A stretch of 64,000 nt of DNA, from the NCBI RefSeq assembly GCF_037200945.1, contig NZ_JBBCGP010000001.1, positions 1,796,501 to 1,860,500 of the forward strand. The letters run 5' to 3'. The translations under genes were made by a program, and so were the position numbers. Below the pieces are notes generated by a model that saw nothing but the letters and a program-made list of their open reading frames with translations, was not told the DNA's origin and ran no database searches. How positions within the stretch are numbered: position 1 is the stretch's first letter; every line of letters starts with the position of its first letter. Shown one piece after another: positions 1-8,631 of the stretch. Origin of the DNA: Methylovirgula sp. GTDB lineage: Bacteria; Pseudomonadota; Alphaproteobacteria; Rhizobiales; Beijerinckiaceae.

Positions 1-104
1 TGCTTCAATGCCGGATTAGCGCTCCGCTCCGGCGCATAAGCATCGCTGGGGGGCACAGGTCGACGGGGCTGGTCGACTTTTTCGTCCATCTTCTTTTCGT
101 CCAT
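1..104 (-). CDS. N-terminal start of an unidentified gene (partial)
   Basis: An open frame starts at an ATG at 104 (a second in-frame ATG is at 89) and runs off the window edge without a stop for 34 codons. The visible N-terminus is hydrophilic and rich in Lys, Asp, Glu and Pro, with no signal peptide. It lies directly downstream of, and in the same direction as, the outer-membrane efflux lipoprotein gene. A membrane-fusion (HlyD/EmrA-like) or inner-membrane pump subunit is therefore a reasonable guess from context only. No family can be recognised from 34 residues. Confidence 0.45.
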   Translation of the reverse strand, partial: MDEKKMDEKVDQPRRPVPPSDAYAPERSANPALK

Positions 105-414
105 CCGGTTCGTCCGAGCGATGGGCAACCCGCGCGGCGCAGATCGTCAATTGAAAATCAATATAGGGGCGCATGCCTTAATTCATGGCTTGCAAACCCG
201 ACGCCGCCCGAGATCAGAACGGCCACCTTGCGAAGCCTTACCCAGTGGGACTAGTTCCAGCAAAGCATCGTCAGCCTACCCGGTTCGCGCCTCTTTTCCC
301 ACAAGGGCAATAATCCGCGACTTGTCAGCATCCCTTCCTCATCAGGGCCGATAAAGGCAAATTACTTCTTGGTGAGATTTTTGACGTCGAGGTCAGGTTT
401 CTGGCGGTGGATTT
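105..414. other. Intergenic stretch without a recognisable gene
   Basis: About 310 bases between the efflux lipoprotein gene and the partial gene at the window edge. The only open frame here (121-354, plus strand) is low-complexity, Arg/Pro/Ser-rich and has no convincing ribosome binding site. No terminator with a clear T-run was found. Confidence 0.4.
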
Positions 415-2013
415 CTAAAGCGGCGGCGTGAAAGTCGGCACTTTGGAAAGGCGGGCGAGGCTTGGCAATTCGGACGCATCCCAGCCGCCGCCCAAGGCCT
501 CGATCAAGGCAACGCTGGCGATGAACAGATTTTGCCGGGTTGTCAGCAGGTTTTCCTCGTCCTGAAGCTGCGTCGCTTCTCCTGTGACGACCGTGGTAAA
601 GGGGACGGTGCCAGCCTGATATTGATTGAGGTCGATCTGTACCGCCTGGCGCGCCGCCTTCACCGTTTCGACCTGCTTGGCCGCTTCTTTTGCCAAAATC
701 CGCAGCGCCGCCAATTCGTCCTCGACCTGGTCGAAGGCCGTCAAAACCGTCTGCCGATAGCTCGCGATATTTTGTGCGTAAGTCGCCCGCGCCGCGGCGA
801 GATCGGCCGCGAGCAGCCCACCGTCAAAGATCGTTTGCGTGGCCGTTCCCGCAATCGACCAGGCTTCCGCCGCCGCGGAGATGGGCAGCGGGGTCGCTCC
901 TGCGAAGCCAAAGGCGCCGGACAGATTGATGTCGGGATAGAAATTCGCCACCGCGACGCCGATCAGAGCATTTTCTTCCTGCATCTGGCGCTCGGCCGCC
1001 GCGATATCAGGGCGCCGCTCCAAGAGCAGTGAGGGCACGGTCGCAGGGACGCGCGGCGGATAGGGTGGGAGTTCTGCCGGGGTGAGCGACAGGTCGGATG
1101 GCGGTCGGCCGATCAGAATCGCGATCGAATGCTCGAACTGCGCACGCGCCACGCCGGTATCAATGGCCTGTGCCTCAGTCTGCAAAAGCTGGGTTTGCGC
1201 GGTGATGACATCGCCTTGGGAGACGGTGCCAGCTTTGAACTGATTTTGGGTAATCGTCAGCGTCTTCTTGAAGGCGACGATCGTGCGATCGAGCAGAGCC
1301 TTGAGCGAATCCTCCTCGCGCATGTCGAAATAGGCAGTGGCGAGGGCGGCCTGTTCGGAAAGCTTGGCATTTTGCAGGTCGGCGGCGCTGACCTGGGCCG
1401 CGGCCGCCTGGCTCTCGACCTGACGGCCAATGCGGCCCCACACATCCAGATCCCATGTCGCGTTGGCGACGGGATTGAAAGTCGTGAATGTGGAGCTGCG
1501 CGCAGCCACAGCCCCACTTGTAAATGTCCCGCTGCCCTGATGCTGGTAAGTCGCGCTGTAGCTATTGGTGACCGTCGGGAAATAATTGGCCTGCGCCTCG
1601 CGGATCAGGGCGACGGAATTATGATAGGCTTCGAGCGCTTGCTTAACGGTCTGGTTAGAGACTTCAACCTGGCTCAGCAGCGATGCGAGCTTGGCATCGT
1701 GATAAACCGCCCACCATTCGCCGCGATCGAGCGCGTCGGCAGGATCGGCGAGCTTCCAGCCCTTCTTGGCTTCCTTGAAATGCGGCGCGATTGGCGCCGC
1801 GGGCCGCACGTAGTCGGGCCCCATCATGCAGCCAGCGAGACTCGCACCTAGGCACGCGAGAAACGGCAGTCTCGAACCGATCCGAGGCAGGCGATGGAGC
1901 GAAAGCCAATCCAAAGGTCGAAACTCATTGATGCCGTGCCGGCGAGAAAAATGCTGTTCGGCCAAAGCCTGCGGCAGCGTTCCTCCTTCGCACCCAACAT
2001 GACAGGCTTGCAA
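415..2013 (-). CDS. NodT/OprM-family outer-membrane efflux lipoprotein
   Basis: Outer-membrane channel component of a tripartite RND- or MFS-type efflux system, forming a trimeric periplasmic tunnel and beta-barrel. The sequence shows a lipoprotein signal with lipobox LAGC followed by the family hallmark MGPDYVRP, then two repeats of the OEP fold (roughly residues 90-290 and 310-510). RPDIAAAERQ and ANFYPDINLSG motifs mark the second half. The longest frame has about 33 extra N-terminal residues before the hydrophobic signal. A TTG at 1914 would give a more normal precursor, but neither start has a strong ribosome binding site. The next gene on the same strand is cut by the window edge and may encode its pump or adaptor partner. 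Confidence 0.9.
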   Translation of the reverse strand: MQACHVGCEGGTLPQALAEQHFSRRHGINEFRPLDWLSLHRLPRIGSRLPFLACLGASLAGCMMGPDYVRPAAPIAPHFKEAKKGWKLADPADALDRGEWWAVYHDAKLASLLSQVEVSNQTVKQALEAYHNSVALIREAQANYFPTVTNSYSATYQHQGSGTFTSGAVAARSSTFTTFNPVANATWDLDVWGRIGRQVESQAAAAQVSAADLQNAKLSEQAALATAYFDMREEDSLKALLDRTIVAFKKTLTITQNQFKAGTVSQGDVITAQTQLLQTEAQAIDTGVARAQFEHSIAILIGRPPSDLSLTPAELPPYPPRVPATVPSLLLERRPDIAAAERQMQEENALIGVAVANFYPDINLSGAFGFAGATPLPISAAAEAWSIAGTATQTIFDGGLLAADLAAARATYAQNIASYRQTVLTAFDQVEDELAALRILAKEAAKQVETVKAARQAVQIDLNQYQAGTVPFTTVVTGEATQLQDEENLLTTRQNLFIASVALIEALGGGWDASELPSLARLSKVPTFTPPL

Positions 2014-2349
2014 GATGAGTCCTGGATCAGCGCCGCCGCTTAAACCGAGACGATCAAGCTAGCAGACAAATTTGGCTTATTTTTCAAAAGGAAGTGATTG
2101 TTCTGTTTTTGCAACGGGGGGCCAGAGATGTGTTTCGCGCGATCAACGTTGCGCGAGGGACCGTGGACGTCCGGACCTCTCGCTGGCGAAGCGGAAACTT
2201 GGCGCCGCATTTCTTCTCAATCGGGACTTTGCATATTTGTCGCCGTTCTTTCGGCCTGTTTTTCCAAGAATACGCAAATAAACAACCTAAAGTTGTATGT
2301 CTCTGGCTTGTGAGCTATCGGAAGCGTCCCCGGGCGAGAGCCGAAAGAT
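2014..2349. other. Intergenic region between divergent efflux and glycosyltransferase genes
   Basis: About 336 bases separating divergently transcribed genes, AT-richer than the left flank. Several overlapping open frames of 69-105 codons occur here, but they are mutually overlapping and resemble no family, so none is called. The region presumably holds promoters for both flanking genes. No specific -35/-10 pair is convincing. Confidence 0.35.
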
Positions 2350-3675
2350 TTGCCGGAGAAAAAGTTGAACAAATCGATTTCGACGATCTCCTTAGCGAGG
2401 ACGAACTCTAACGGTCTTAGACCTCGCGCTGTCGTAATTGCTACACCTTGGGCGCGCAGCGGCAGCTCGAACATATTCGAAGCTCAGACGTCGTCTCTCG
2501 CCGATGCGGGCTTAGAAGTCGCGTTGCTTGTTGGGCCAGCGGAATATTGGTACAGCGATTATGACTCCCAATTGTTGGCTGACATTCAGGAAGCATTCAA
2601 TTGGCCAAGCGTGTCCCTTCTGTCTTGGGATTCGTTTGGGCGTAACGCAAAAGCCGCCAGATTGAAGGGCCGATTACGGTGGATGCTTGCAAAACGCGAT
2701 AGCGAGTTAAAAATTCAGGCTAGGATGGCGTTGGATACGTCGTTCTCAAAAGTCTTCAAGGAGTTTCTGTTAGCGCACGATATTGAAATAATCTATGCGA
2801 ACCATGTATTCCAAATAATGCTTGCCGAGAAGGTGGCGGCTTTTCCCATTTCAAATTCGCGGGCGCGACCGGAAATAATCGTCGAAACGCACGATATCCA
2901 ATCATCCCTAAACATCAAATCGCTTCGAAGAAATACATTCTCCCGCGTTCCGGATTTTTATCACCAGCTCATCCGAGATGAAGTTTCTCTTCTGTCGAAA
3001 GCCGATAAAATTACCCATCTCAGCGTGGATGACATGGCGTTTTTTTCGAGCCTCTTACCCAGCAAAAAGCACTTTTTGATTCCTCCGACGCTATCGCCTG
3101 CTGTCGAAAGAAAGCTTACTGCGATACGAAGTGCCTCCTCGCCCAAACTCATCGATTTTTTATGGGTGGGTAATGACAATCCCGGCAATATACAAAGCGT
3201 GCAATGGTTCTTCGAATACGTGATGCCGCATTTAAGTGGCGATCTAATCATCAATTTTGTGGGTACGATAAGACGGTATTTCATCAAGGATGAGTCGCAG
3301 ATTATCGCAAAATATGGGCATATGTTGTTAGGCGAAGTGGCAGATGTCGCACCATTTTACGAAGCCGCTAAAGCGGTGATCGTTCCGGTCGTATTCGGGA
3401 CGGGCGTATCAATTAAATTCGTAGAGTCTATCTGCATGGGCAAGCCGATCGTGGCCACTCCGCTCGCGTTTCGGGGCTTGTCGAAAGCCTTGATCGAAAG
3501 ATTGCCCATTAAAACCGCGATGCCACCAATCGGTTTTGCAAGGGCAATGATGCAAGTGCACGAAGATGCCGAATATGCTGAGCCTCAATATTCGAGGTTC
3601 TACGATGAGCATCTCTCAAACAAGCGATTTGATGAGCTTCTCTCGGCGGCCACAGGACTTCACCGCGGAAGATAA
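2350..3675 (+). CDS. Glycosyltransferase, GT4-like (group 1)
   Basis: Likely transfers a sugar from an activated donor to a glycan or polysaccharide acceptor at the cytoplasmic face. The 441-residue protein has the two-Rossmann-domain look of GT-B enzymes. The N-terminal part contains an IETHDIQ-like segment (VETHDIQ), and the C-terminal domain holds DFLWVGNDNPGN and then the donor-site block VFGTGVSIKFVESICMGKP, in which the conserved acidic residue of the E-x7-E motif is recognisable. Base composition is clearly more AT-rich than the flanking genes and codon use differs, which suggests horizontal acquisition. There is no neighbouring polysaccharide operon, so acceptor and role are unknown. 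The start is not fixed: the first residues are unremarkable and a later start is possible. Confidence 0.75.
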   Translation: MPEKKLNKSISTISLARTNSNGLRPRAVVIATPWARSGSSNIFEAQTSSLADAGLEVALLVGPAEYWYSDYDSQLLADIQEAFNWPSVSLLSWDSFGRNAKAARLKGRLRWMLAKRDSELKIQARMALDTSFSKVFKEFLLAHDIEIIYANHVFQIMLAEKVAAFPISNSRARPEIIVETHDIQSSLNIKSLRRNTFSRVPDFYHQLIRDEVSLLSKADKITHLSVDDMAFFSSLLPSKKHFLIPPTLSPAVERKLTAIRSASSPKLIDFLWVGNDNPGNIQSVQWFFEYVMPHLSGDLIINFVGTIRRYFIKDESQIIAKYGHMLLGEVADVAPFYEAAKAVIVPVVFGTGVSIKFVESICMGKPIVATPLAFRGLSKALIERLPIKTAMPPIGFARAMMQVHEDAEYAEPQYSRFYDEHLSNKRFDELLSAATGLHRGR

Positions 3676-3998
3676 TTTAGGCGTTGACCGCGACGCTGGA
3701 CTTCCGGAGCACATCCTTCGCTTCGACGATTTGCTACAGGCCCGGGTTGAGTGATGACATCGGCGATGTCGCGGTTCGTTTAGTCCAGCTCTCAGTGCTT
3801 TATTCCCTAGTTCGATATCCGACCGCAAATCCTCTTCAAAGATTCGTTATCGCATTCCAGTGCTGAAATCCCGGTAGCTGCCTCCATGTTACCGCCCGAA
3901 TCCACGCGGCCTTTGTCACGCAGACGCTTCGCCTTGTCTTAAAATTGTAGTCATCGCCGCGCTAAGAGACCGCCAACGGAAGTTGGGGCGAGGCTGTG
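3676..3998. other. Intergenic region upstream of the curli-type cluster
   Basis: About 320 bases between the glycosyltransferase gene and the first curli gene. Short open frames of 60-70 codons on both strands look like noise. The promoter of the csgB-csgF-csgG group should lie here, but no clear consensus is visible. Confidence 0.35.
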
Positions 3999-4481
3999 AT
4001 GAAGTCGGGGCGTGGGCGCGTTATAGCCGCGGGTGTAATTGTCGGCTTTTTTGGGCTGCTGATAGAGCCGGCCTATTCTCAGCAGGCCAACAGCAATTCC
4101 TACACGGATCTCTCGCAATATTTGATCAGCGGCAGCCAGGTCGTGCCGCAGCAGCAAGCTGCATCGGGCGCCGCCTATAATACGACGTCGATCGTCAAAC
4201 AGGCCGGCGAAAACAACAGCGCCACCGCCACGCTGGTCGGCTCGGGCGACATTACGACACAGATACAAAACGGCACGGGCAATTCGTCGACCGTCTCCAT
4301 CAACGGCTCGCAAAATTCTCTCTCCACGACTCAGATCGGCAATTCCAACACGGTCGCGCTCAGCGTTGTCGGAAACAACAGTTCGATCAGCAATCTGCAG
4401 GTTGGCAACGGGCTTTCCTATCAGCTGAGCGTTGTCGGCGCGCCGCAGACGGTCTCGGTACAGCAATACGAACGGAAGTAA
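3999..4481 (+). CDS. csgB: Curlin-repeat minor subunit, CsgB-like
   Basis: A small secreted protein of about 160 residues that probably acts as the surface-anchored nucleator or minor subunit of a curli-type functional amyloid. An N-terminal hydrophobic segment ending PAYSQQ is a signal peptide. The mature part contains Gln/Asn/Ser/Gly-rich curlin half-repeats such as VKQAGENNSAT, TTQIGNSNTV and NLQVGNG. ATG 3999 is preferred over the adjacent GTG 3996. The stop lies two bases before csgF, so the two genes are probably co-transcribed and translationally linked. Assignment to CsgB rather than another minor curlin rests on its short length and its place beside csgF and csgG. Confidence 0.75.
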   Translation: MKSGRGRVIAAGVIVGFFGLLIEPAYSQQANSNSYTDLSQYLISGSQVVPQQQAASGAAYNTTSIVKQAGENNSATATLVGSGDITTQIQNGTGNSSTVSINGSQNSLSTTQIGNSNTVALSVVGNNSSISNLQVGNGLSYQLSVVGAPQTVSVQQYERK

Positions 4482-4483
4482 TC

Positions 4484-4921
4484 ATGCGTTCGTCACACGC
4501 GATGCGTTTGTTGTCTCTGGCCGGCATTCTGCTGCTTTCTCTCGCCCGTGCGGCCGATGCCGGGACGCTTGTTTATACGCCGATCAATCCAAATTTCGGC
4601 GGCAACCCGCTGAATGGTTCGTTGCTGCTCAGCCAGGCGCAAGCGCAAAATCAATACACGCAGTCCAACAACGGCTCTTCGGCGGGCGCGCAGGCGCAAA
4701 CGCCGGGCCAGATCTTCGCGCAGGAGCTGACCAGCCAGCTTTACGCATCACTCGCGAACCAGATCACGACGGCCATCTTCGGGCAGAATGCGGCGCCGTC
4801 CGGCACGTTCTCCTTCGAGGGGACGACGATCACCTATCAGCATGTCGGCGGCAACATTGAGATTTCCATCAACGATGGTTCGACCATCACCAATGTGACC
4901 GTTCCGGCGACGACGGAATAA
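4484..4921 (+). CDS. csgF: Curli assembly factor CsgF
   Basis: CsgF is exported and caps the CsgG secretion pore, coupling subunit export to surface nucleation. The 145-residue protein has a signal peptide (hydrophobic stretch ending ADAG) followed by the family signature PNFGGNPLNGSLLLSQAQAQ, which matches the CsgG-binding N-terminal segment of known CsgF proteins. Its C-terminal part (about 60-145) is a small beta-rich domain. It lies between the CsgB-like gene and csgG, all on the plus strand, forming a compact csgB-csgF-csgG group. No csgE is found beside it. Confidence 0.92.
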   Translation: MRSSHAMRLLSLAGILLLSLARAADAGTLVYTPINPNFGGNPLNGSLLLSQAQAQNQYTQSNNGSSAGAQAQTPGQIFAQELTSQLYASLANQITTAIFGQNAAPSGTFSFEGTTITYQHVGGNIEISINDGSTITNVTVPATTE

Positions 4922-4973
4922 GAGATCTTGTCGAAGACTGAAATCGAGTGGGTGTTTAGTTTTGGGGGCATTT

Positions 4974-5873
4974 ATGTTTTTGCGTATCGCGCGCATTGTG
5001 GGTCTATGCGCGACGCTTGCGTTGTCGGCTTGTGCGTCGGTCTCGGGTCTGAAAGATCCGCTCGAACAGGCGCCGACGATAACGCCGTCATCACCCACGT
5101 CACTCAATCTTGAGAACCTGCCGCCGCCACCGCATAAGCTCGACATCGCCGTTTATGCCTTCCCCGATCTGACGGGCAAGAACGAGCCAAATGCAAATAT
5201 CGCCGTCTTTTCGCGTGCCGTGACTCAAGGCGGCGCCGACTTCGCGGTCGATGCTTTGCAACGCGCGGGCCACGGCCGGTGGTTTACAGTCGATGAGCGC
5301 ATTGGCCTCAACAGCCTTCTACAGGAGCGGCAATTGGTCCGCGCGACGCGTTCCGAATTCGAGGGGGACGACGCGCGCCCGCTGCCGCCGATGCGTTTCG
5401 CCGGTCTGCTTCTCGAAGGCGGCATCATCGCGTTCGACGGCAATGTCGTCACCGGCGGCGTGGGCGCCAATTTTCTCGGCATCGGCGGCAACGTCCAATA
5501 TCAGCAGGACACAGTTACGGTGGGGATGCGCGTCGTCTCGGTGCAGACCGGTGAGATCCTGACGAGCGTGACGACCACCAAGACCGTCTACTCGGTCGGC
5601 TTGGACGCCAACGTCTACAAGTTTGTCTCGATCGACCAATTGCTCCAATCCGAGACCGGCTTCACGCGCACCGAGCCGACGCAGCTTGCGGTTCGGCAGG
5701 CGATCGACCTCGGTATTTACGCGACCGTCATGCAGGGCGTGCAGAGACGGCTTTGGAATTTCGCCGATGTTGAGGGCGGTCGCGCGCTGGTTGATGATTT
5801 CCTGTCGCGCGAAAAGGTCACCTCATTTCCGGTGATGAGCGACGCGTCGCGGCAGGTAAAACCGCCGAGCTAG
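4974..5873 (+). CDS. csgG: Curli secretion channel lipoprotein CsgG
   Basis: CsgG forms the nonameric outer-membrane pore that exports curli subunits. From ATG 4974 (a GGGGG run lies just upstream) the protein has 299 residues, starting with a lipoprotein signal and lipobox LSAC, so lipidation at about Cys20 is expected. Family landmarks include DIAVYAFPDLTGKN, the GGADFAVDAL segment, the TVDERIGLNSLLQERQL block and the transmembrane-hairpin region around GGVGANFLGIGGNVQYQQD. Length is close to other CsgG proteins. It follows csgF by about 50 bases. Confidence 0.95.
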   Translation: MFLRIARIVGLCATLALSACASVSGLKDPLEQAPTITPSSPTSLNLENLPPPPHKLDIAVYAFPDLTGKNEPNANIAVFSRAVTQGGADFAVDALQRAGHGRWFTVDERIGLNSLLQERQLVRATRSEFEGDDARPLPPMRFAGLLLEGGIIAFDGNVVTGGVGANFLGIGGNVQYQQDTVTVGMRVVSVQTGEILTSVTTTKTVYSVGLDANVYKFVSIDQLLQSETGFTRTEPTQLAVRQAIDLGIYATVMQGVQRRLWNFADVEGGRALVDDFLSREKVTSFPVMSDASRQVKPPS

Positions 5874-5946
5874 GATTGTTTAGATCACAGCGATGCGAGC
5901 GTAATCTATACTTTTACAAGTACGGTTAAGTAGTATTGTTAATACT

Positions 5947-5961
5947 GCCAAGTTAATTGGC
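5947..5961. promoter_or_regulatory. Palindrome in csgA control region (upstream site)
   Basis: GCCAA-GTTAA-TTGGC, a perfect 5-bp inverted repeat around a 5-bp centre. It shares GTTAA and TTGGCGT with the larger palindrome at 6111-6131, suggesting two sites for one DNA-binding protein. Confidence 0.4.
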
Positions 5962-6110
5962 GTAGTAATGTAATTTTTATGAATTTATTATGAAATATAA
6001 TTAGTATTGATGTAATTATTACATTCATATTATTGAAGTAATTTCTAAGAAAATACTTTATATTAAAATAAAGCAATGAAGAGATTGATTTTTATATTTT
6101 ATTAAGCCAG

Positions 6111-6131
6111 AGGTTAACTTGGCGTTAACCT
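6111..6131. promoter_or_regulatory. Perfect palindrome 65 bp before csgA (candidate operator)
   Basis: AGGTTAAC-TTGGC-GTTAACCT is a perfect 8-bp inverted repeat with a 5-bp spacer, located at the downstream edge of the AT-rich tract and about 65 bases before the curlin start. Dyad size and spacing suit a dimeric helix-turn-helix regulator. Function is inferred from position and symmetry only. Confidence 0.5.
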
Positions 6132-6195
6132 GCGGCCGGAGAGGGCGGCAATTGACGCTATTCGGGGCAATGGGGCTCCCTCTCAGGAGATTTCT

Positions 6196-8037
6196 ATGAA
6201 TAAGCAATTGCTGCTCGCTTCGGTGAGTATTCTCGCGAGCGTCGTCGCGACATCTGCTTTCGCTGGCGACAACAATTCCGCGACAGTGTTTCAGCCGGGC
6301 CCGGGCTCGAACGAAACCGTGACCATCGATCAGTCCGGTGATGGCAACCTCGTCGGGCCAGTCGCGAATTCGCAAACTAAAGGCATCTACCAGACCGGCA
6401 CCGGTGACAGCCTCAACGTGACCCAGTCGGGCACCAGCGATACCTTCGATGGCAACGATGCCACGACGGGTTCGCTCGTGCAGACCGGTACGGACAATAG
6501 CGCCGTGGTCACGCAGTCCGGCACCGGCAGCACGGTGCACCTGACGCAGTCGGGCACTAACAACGGTACGTTTGATCAGAGCAATTCGGCGCAATTCTCG
6601 CCGACCGGTTCGGTCAACACGATCAGCCAAAGCGCCGACAACAGCACGATCAGCCTCAATCAGACCGGCAGCAACAACACGTTCGATCTGACGCAGGGCG
6701 GCGCGGGCAACGCTGCGACGGTTACGCAGAGCAACAACGCCAACGAAGCGAACAGCTCGCAGGACGCGACGACGACCAATAGCAAAATCACGATCAGCCA
6801 GAGCGCTGGAACGTCCCAGGGTCTTGGCAATTTTGCCTCGGTCTTGCAGTCGGCGAGCACCGGCTCCAGCACGACGGCCACCCAGGTCGGCGCGGCCAAC
6901 AACCTGACGGCTTGGCAGTTGTCGGATATCAACGGTATTGCGCTGCTGAACCAGACGGGCCTCAGCAACACGATCCAGGGAACGCAGGGCGGCAATGCCA
7001 GCACCTTGACGATCAACCAGACGAACAACACCGGCGGCGTCTTTGCCGGCAATATCGCCACCTACAACCAGACTGGCACGAACGACCAGATGACGCTGAG
7101 CCAGATCAGCACGAATCAGTTCGGCAGCTGGGCTGCGCGCGTTGGTCAGACGGGCGACAACAACATCATGACGTCGACGCAGAACGGCATCGACGGCGAG
7201 TTCGACTTCTCGCAGACGGGTAACAGCAACTACGTCAACAACAACCAGACCGGCAACGGTGATACCGTGACCTTCGGTCAGGGACAGGTTGGTAACAACA
7301 ACTATGCCCTGATCACCCAGAGCGGCAACACCGATACGCTCAGCTTTACGCAGGACGGTAACGGCAATACGGTCGGAAACAGCGGCTTTGGTGGCATCAC
7401 CCAGACCGCCAGCAACGATACGGCTTCGATCAACCAGGGCGGGATCGACCTGGGTGTCTCGATCAACGGCACCGTGGAAGCCTCGCAGATGGCGAACAAC
7501 GAAACGCTCTCTGTGAGCCAGGTTGGCACTGGAGACAGCTTCACGTCGGAGCAGTCGAACGCCAACGAAAGCGCCGCGGTCGCGCAGAACGGCGACGGCA
7601 ACTCCGTCTCCAACGTCCAGTTCGGCAATGGCGATACCCTGACAGGTCAGCCGATCTCGGTGAACGGTCTCACCCTTGCCACCAGTGCGGTCCAGACGGG
7701 CAACGACAATACGGTGTCCAACAATCAGGCCGGCTCGAACGAGACGCTCACCTTCGCCCAAATCGGCAACAGCAACTACATCTACAATGGCCAGTCCACG
7801 GTCGGCGATCAGCTGACCGCGCTGCAGACCGGCAATAACAACTACATCAACTCGAACCAGTATGGCAGCGGCACGCAGACCGCTTCGCTCAGCCAGACTG
7901 GCAACAACGACACGATCTACGGAACGCAGTCCGGCAGCGGCGACGCCGCGACGGTCGCTCAGTCCGGCAACTTCAACTATGCCTATTATTCGCAGACGGG
8001 CGCGGGCAACCACGTCTCGATCACGCAGGGCAAGTAA
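6196..8037 (+). CDS. csgA: Long curlin-repeat amyloid subunit, CsgA-like
   Basis: Probably the major structural subunit of an extracellular curli-type fibre. It has 613 residues, several times the length of enterobacterial CsgA (about 150). A signal peptide (ending SAFAGD) is followed by an almost uninterrupted array of about 45 half-repeats of roughly 11 residues with a Q-[ST]-G-x-x-N core, for example TQSGTNN, NQTGSNN and LQTGNNN. This predicts a long stacked beta-solenoid. Half-repeats pair into about 22 strand-turn-strand units by eye count. An AGGAGA ribosome binding site precedes ATG 6196, and a strong terminator follows at 8050. Repeats are diverged at DNA level, so this is not a recent tandem expansion. 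Confidence 0.88.
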   Translation: MNKQLLLASVSILASVVATSAFAGDNNSATVFQPGPGSNETVTIDQSGDGNLVGPVANSQTKGIYQTGTGDSLNVTQSGTSDTFDGNDATTGSLVQTGTDNSAVVTQSGTGSTVHLTQSGTNNGTFDQSNSAQFSPTGSVNTISQSADNSTISLNQTGSNNTFDLTQGGAGNAATVTQSNNANEANSSQDATTTNSKITISQSAGTSQGLGNFASVLQSASTGSSTTATQVGAANNLTAWQLSDINGIALLNQTGLSNTIQGTQGGNASTLTINQTNNTGGVFAGNIATYNQTGTNDQMTLSQISTNQFGSWAARVGQTGDNNIMTSTQNGIDGEFDFSQTGNSNYVNNNQTGNGDTVTFGQGQVGNNNYALITQSGNTDTLSFTQDGNGNTVGNSGFGGITQTASNDTASINQGGIDLGVSINGTVEASQMANNETLSVSQVGTGDSFTSEQSNANESAAVAQNGDGNSVSNVQFGNGDTLTGQPISVNGLTLATSAVQTGNDNTVSNNQAGSNETLTFAQIGNSNYIYNGQSTVGDQLTALQTGNNNYINSNQYGSGTQTASLSQTGNNDTIYGTQSGSGDAATVAQSGNFNYAYYSQTGAGNHVSITQGK

Positions 8038-8049
8038 GCTCAAGAGAGT

Positions 8050-8074
8050 GGGGCGCCTCGGCGCCCCGCTTTTT
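8050..8074 (+). terminator. Rho-independent terminator after csgA
   Basis: GGGGCGCC-TC-GGCGCCCC stem followed by a T-run, 12 bases after the csgA stop. It would limit read-through from csgA into csgH. Confidence 0.85.
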
Positions 8075-8131
8075 CTTCGTGGCGCATTGGTCCGCCGTCC
8101 GATATTGGGGCAATTGGCAAAGGAGAAGTCT

Positions 8132-8563
8132 GTGCGCGTTCTGCAATCGCCGATCCCGAAGCCTCACGTTTCGCGGCCCACATTGATCGGGGTCGCACTT
8201 GCGTTTATCGCCGCGCCGCTTGCGGCCGCGCCGACTGGCGGCGATGTGCTCGCGCAGGCGGCTTCGGGACCGCTGCATTGTGAAATTCAAAAAAGCCAGA
8301 GCGGCGATATGGTCAGACTTGTCGGGATCGCGACAGGCACGCAGGCAATTGCTGGAACGTCGCGTTTCGTCATGATCAAATCCGGCACCTCGGGATCATC
8401 GAATATGGCCCAAAGCCAGCATTTCGTGCTCAAGGCGCAGCAGCAGGCCGTGGTCGGCCAAACCACGACAAATCTCGATCCCGGCGGCCACATCGCCATC
8501 GATTTCGGCGTCAAGACGGACGGCGGACTCGTGTGCAACGTCCGGGCGTCATTGGAACGTTAA
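8132..8563 (+). CDS. csgH: CsgH-like curli inhibitor/assembly protein
   Basis: CsgH proteins of alphaproteobacteria are periplasmic, CsgC-like proteins that stop premature amyloid formation of curlin subunits. The GTG start at 8132 is chosen because AAAGGAGA lies 5 bases upstream. A longer frame begins inside csgA and is rejected. The 143-residue product has a signal peptide (LAFIAAPLAAAP), a mature part with CEIQKSQSGDMVRLVGIA and a C-terminal VCNVRASLER. The two cysteines (about 50 and 136) and the beta-rich pattern fit the immunoglobulin-like CsgC/CsgH fold. It lies immediately downstream of the large curlin gene after the terminator. Confidence 0.72.
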   Translation: MRVLQSPIPKPHVSRPTLIGVALAFIAAPLAAAPTGGDVLAQAASGPLHCEIQKSQSGDMVRLVGIATGTQAIAGTSRFVMIKSGTSGSSNMAQSQHFVLKAQQQAVVGQTTTNLDPGGHIAIDFGVKTDGGLVCNVRASLER

Positions 8564-8631
8564 AAAACTGTGTTTGGAAGCTCGGGCTCCGCGTCGCGGA
8601 CCAAATTTCAATCTCGTGAGAGTACCAAGCG

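Larger units (their letters stand above)
5874..6195 (+). promoter_or_regulatory. AT-rich control region upstream of the large curlin gene
   Basis: A 320-base gene-free stretch whose middle (about 5920-6110) is strikingly AT-rich compared with the surrounding sequence. It is the only such tract in the curli locus and directly precedes the long curlin gene. It contains two palindromes (5947-5961 and 6111-6131) that share a GTTAA..TTGGCGT core, and a good ribosome binding site (AGGAGA) just before ATG 6196. The composition suggests a curved, regulated promoter. Which regulator binds is unknown, and no csgD-like gene is present in the window. Confidence 0.6.

Noticed and set aside
6196..8037. Possible CRISPR-like or tandem DNA repeat array
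   Set aside because: The periodicity is at protein level (about 11 residues) and varies at DNA level; there are no unique spacers between identical repeats.
6058..8043. 661-codon open frame antisense to the curlin gene
   Set aside because: It mirrors the repeat structure and codon bias of csgA, is Val/Ala/Arg-rich, has no ribosome binding site and overlaps the real gene fully.
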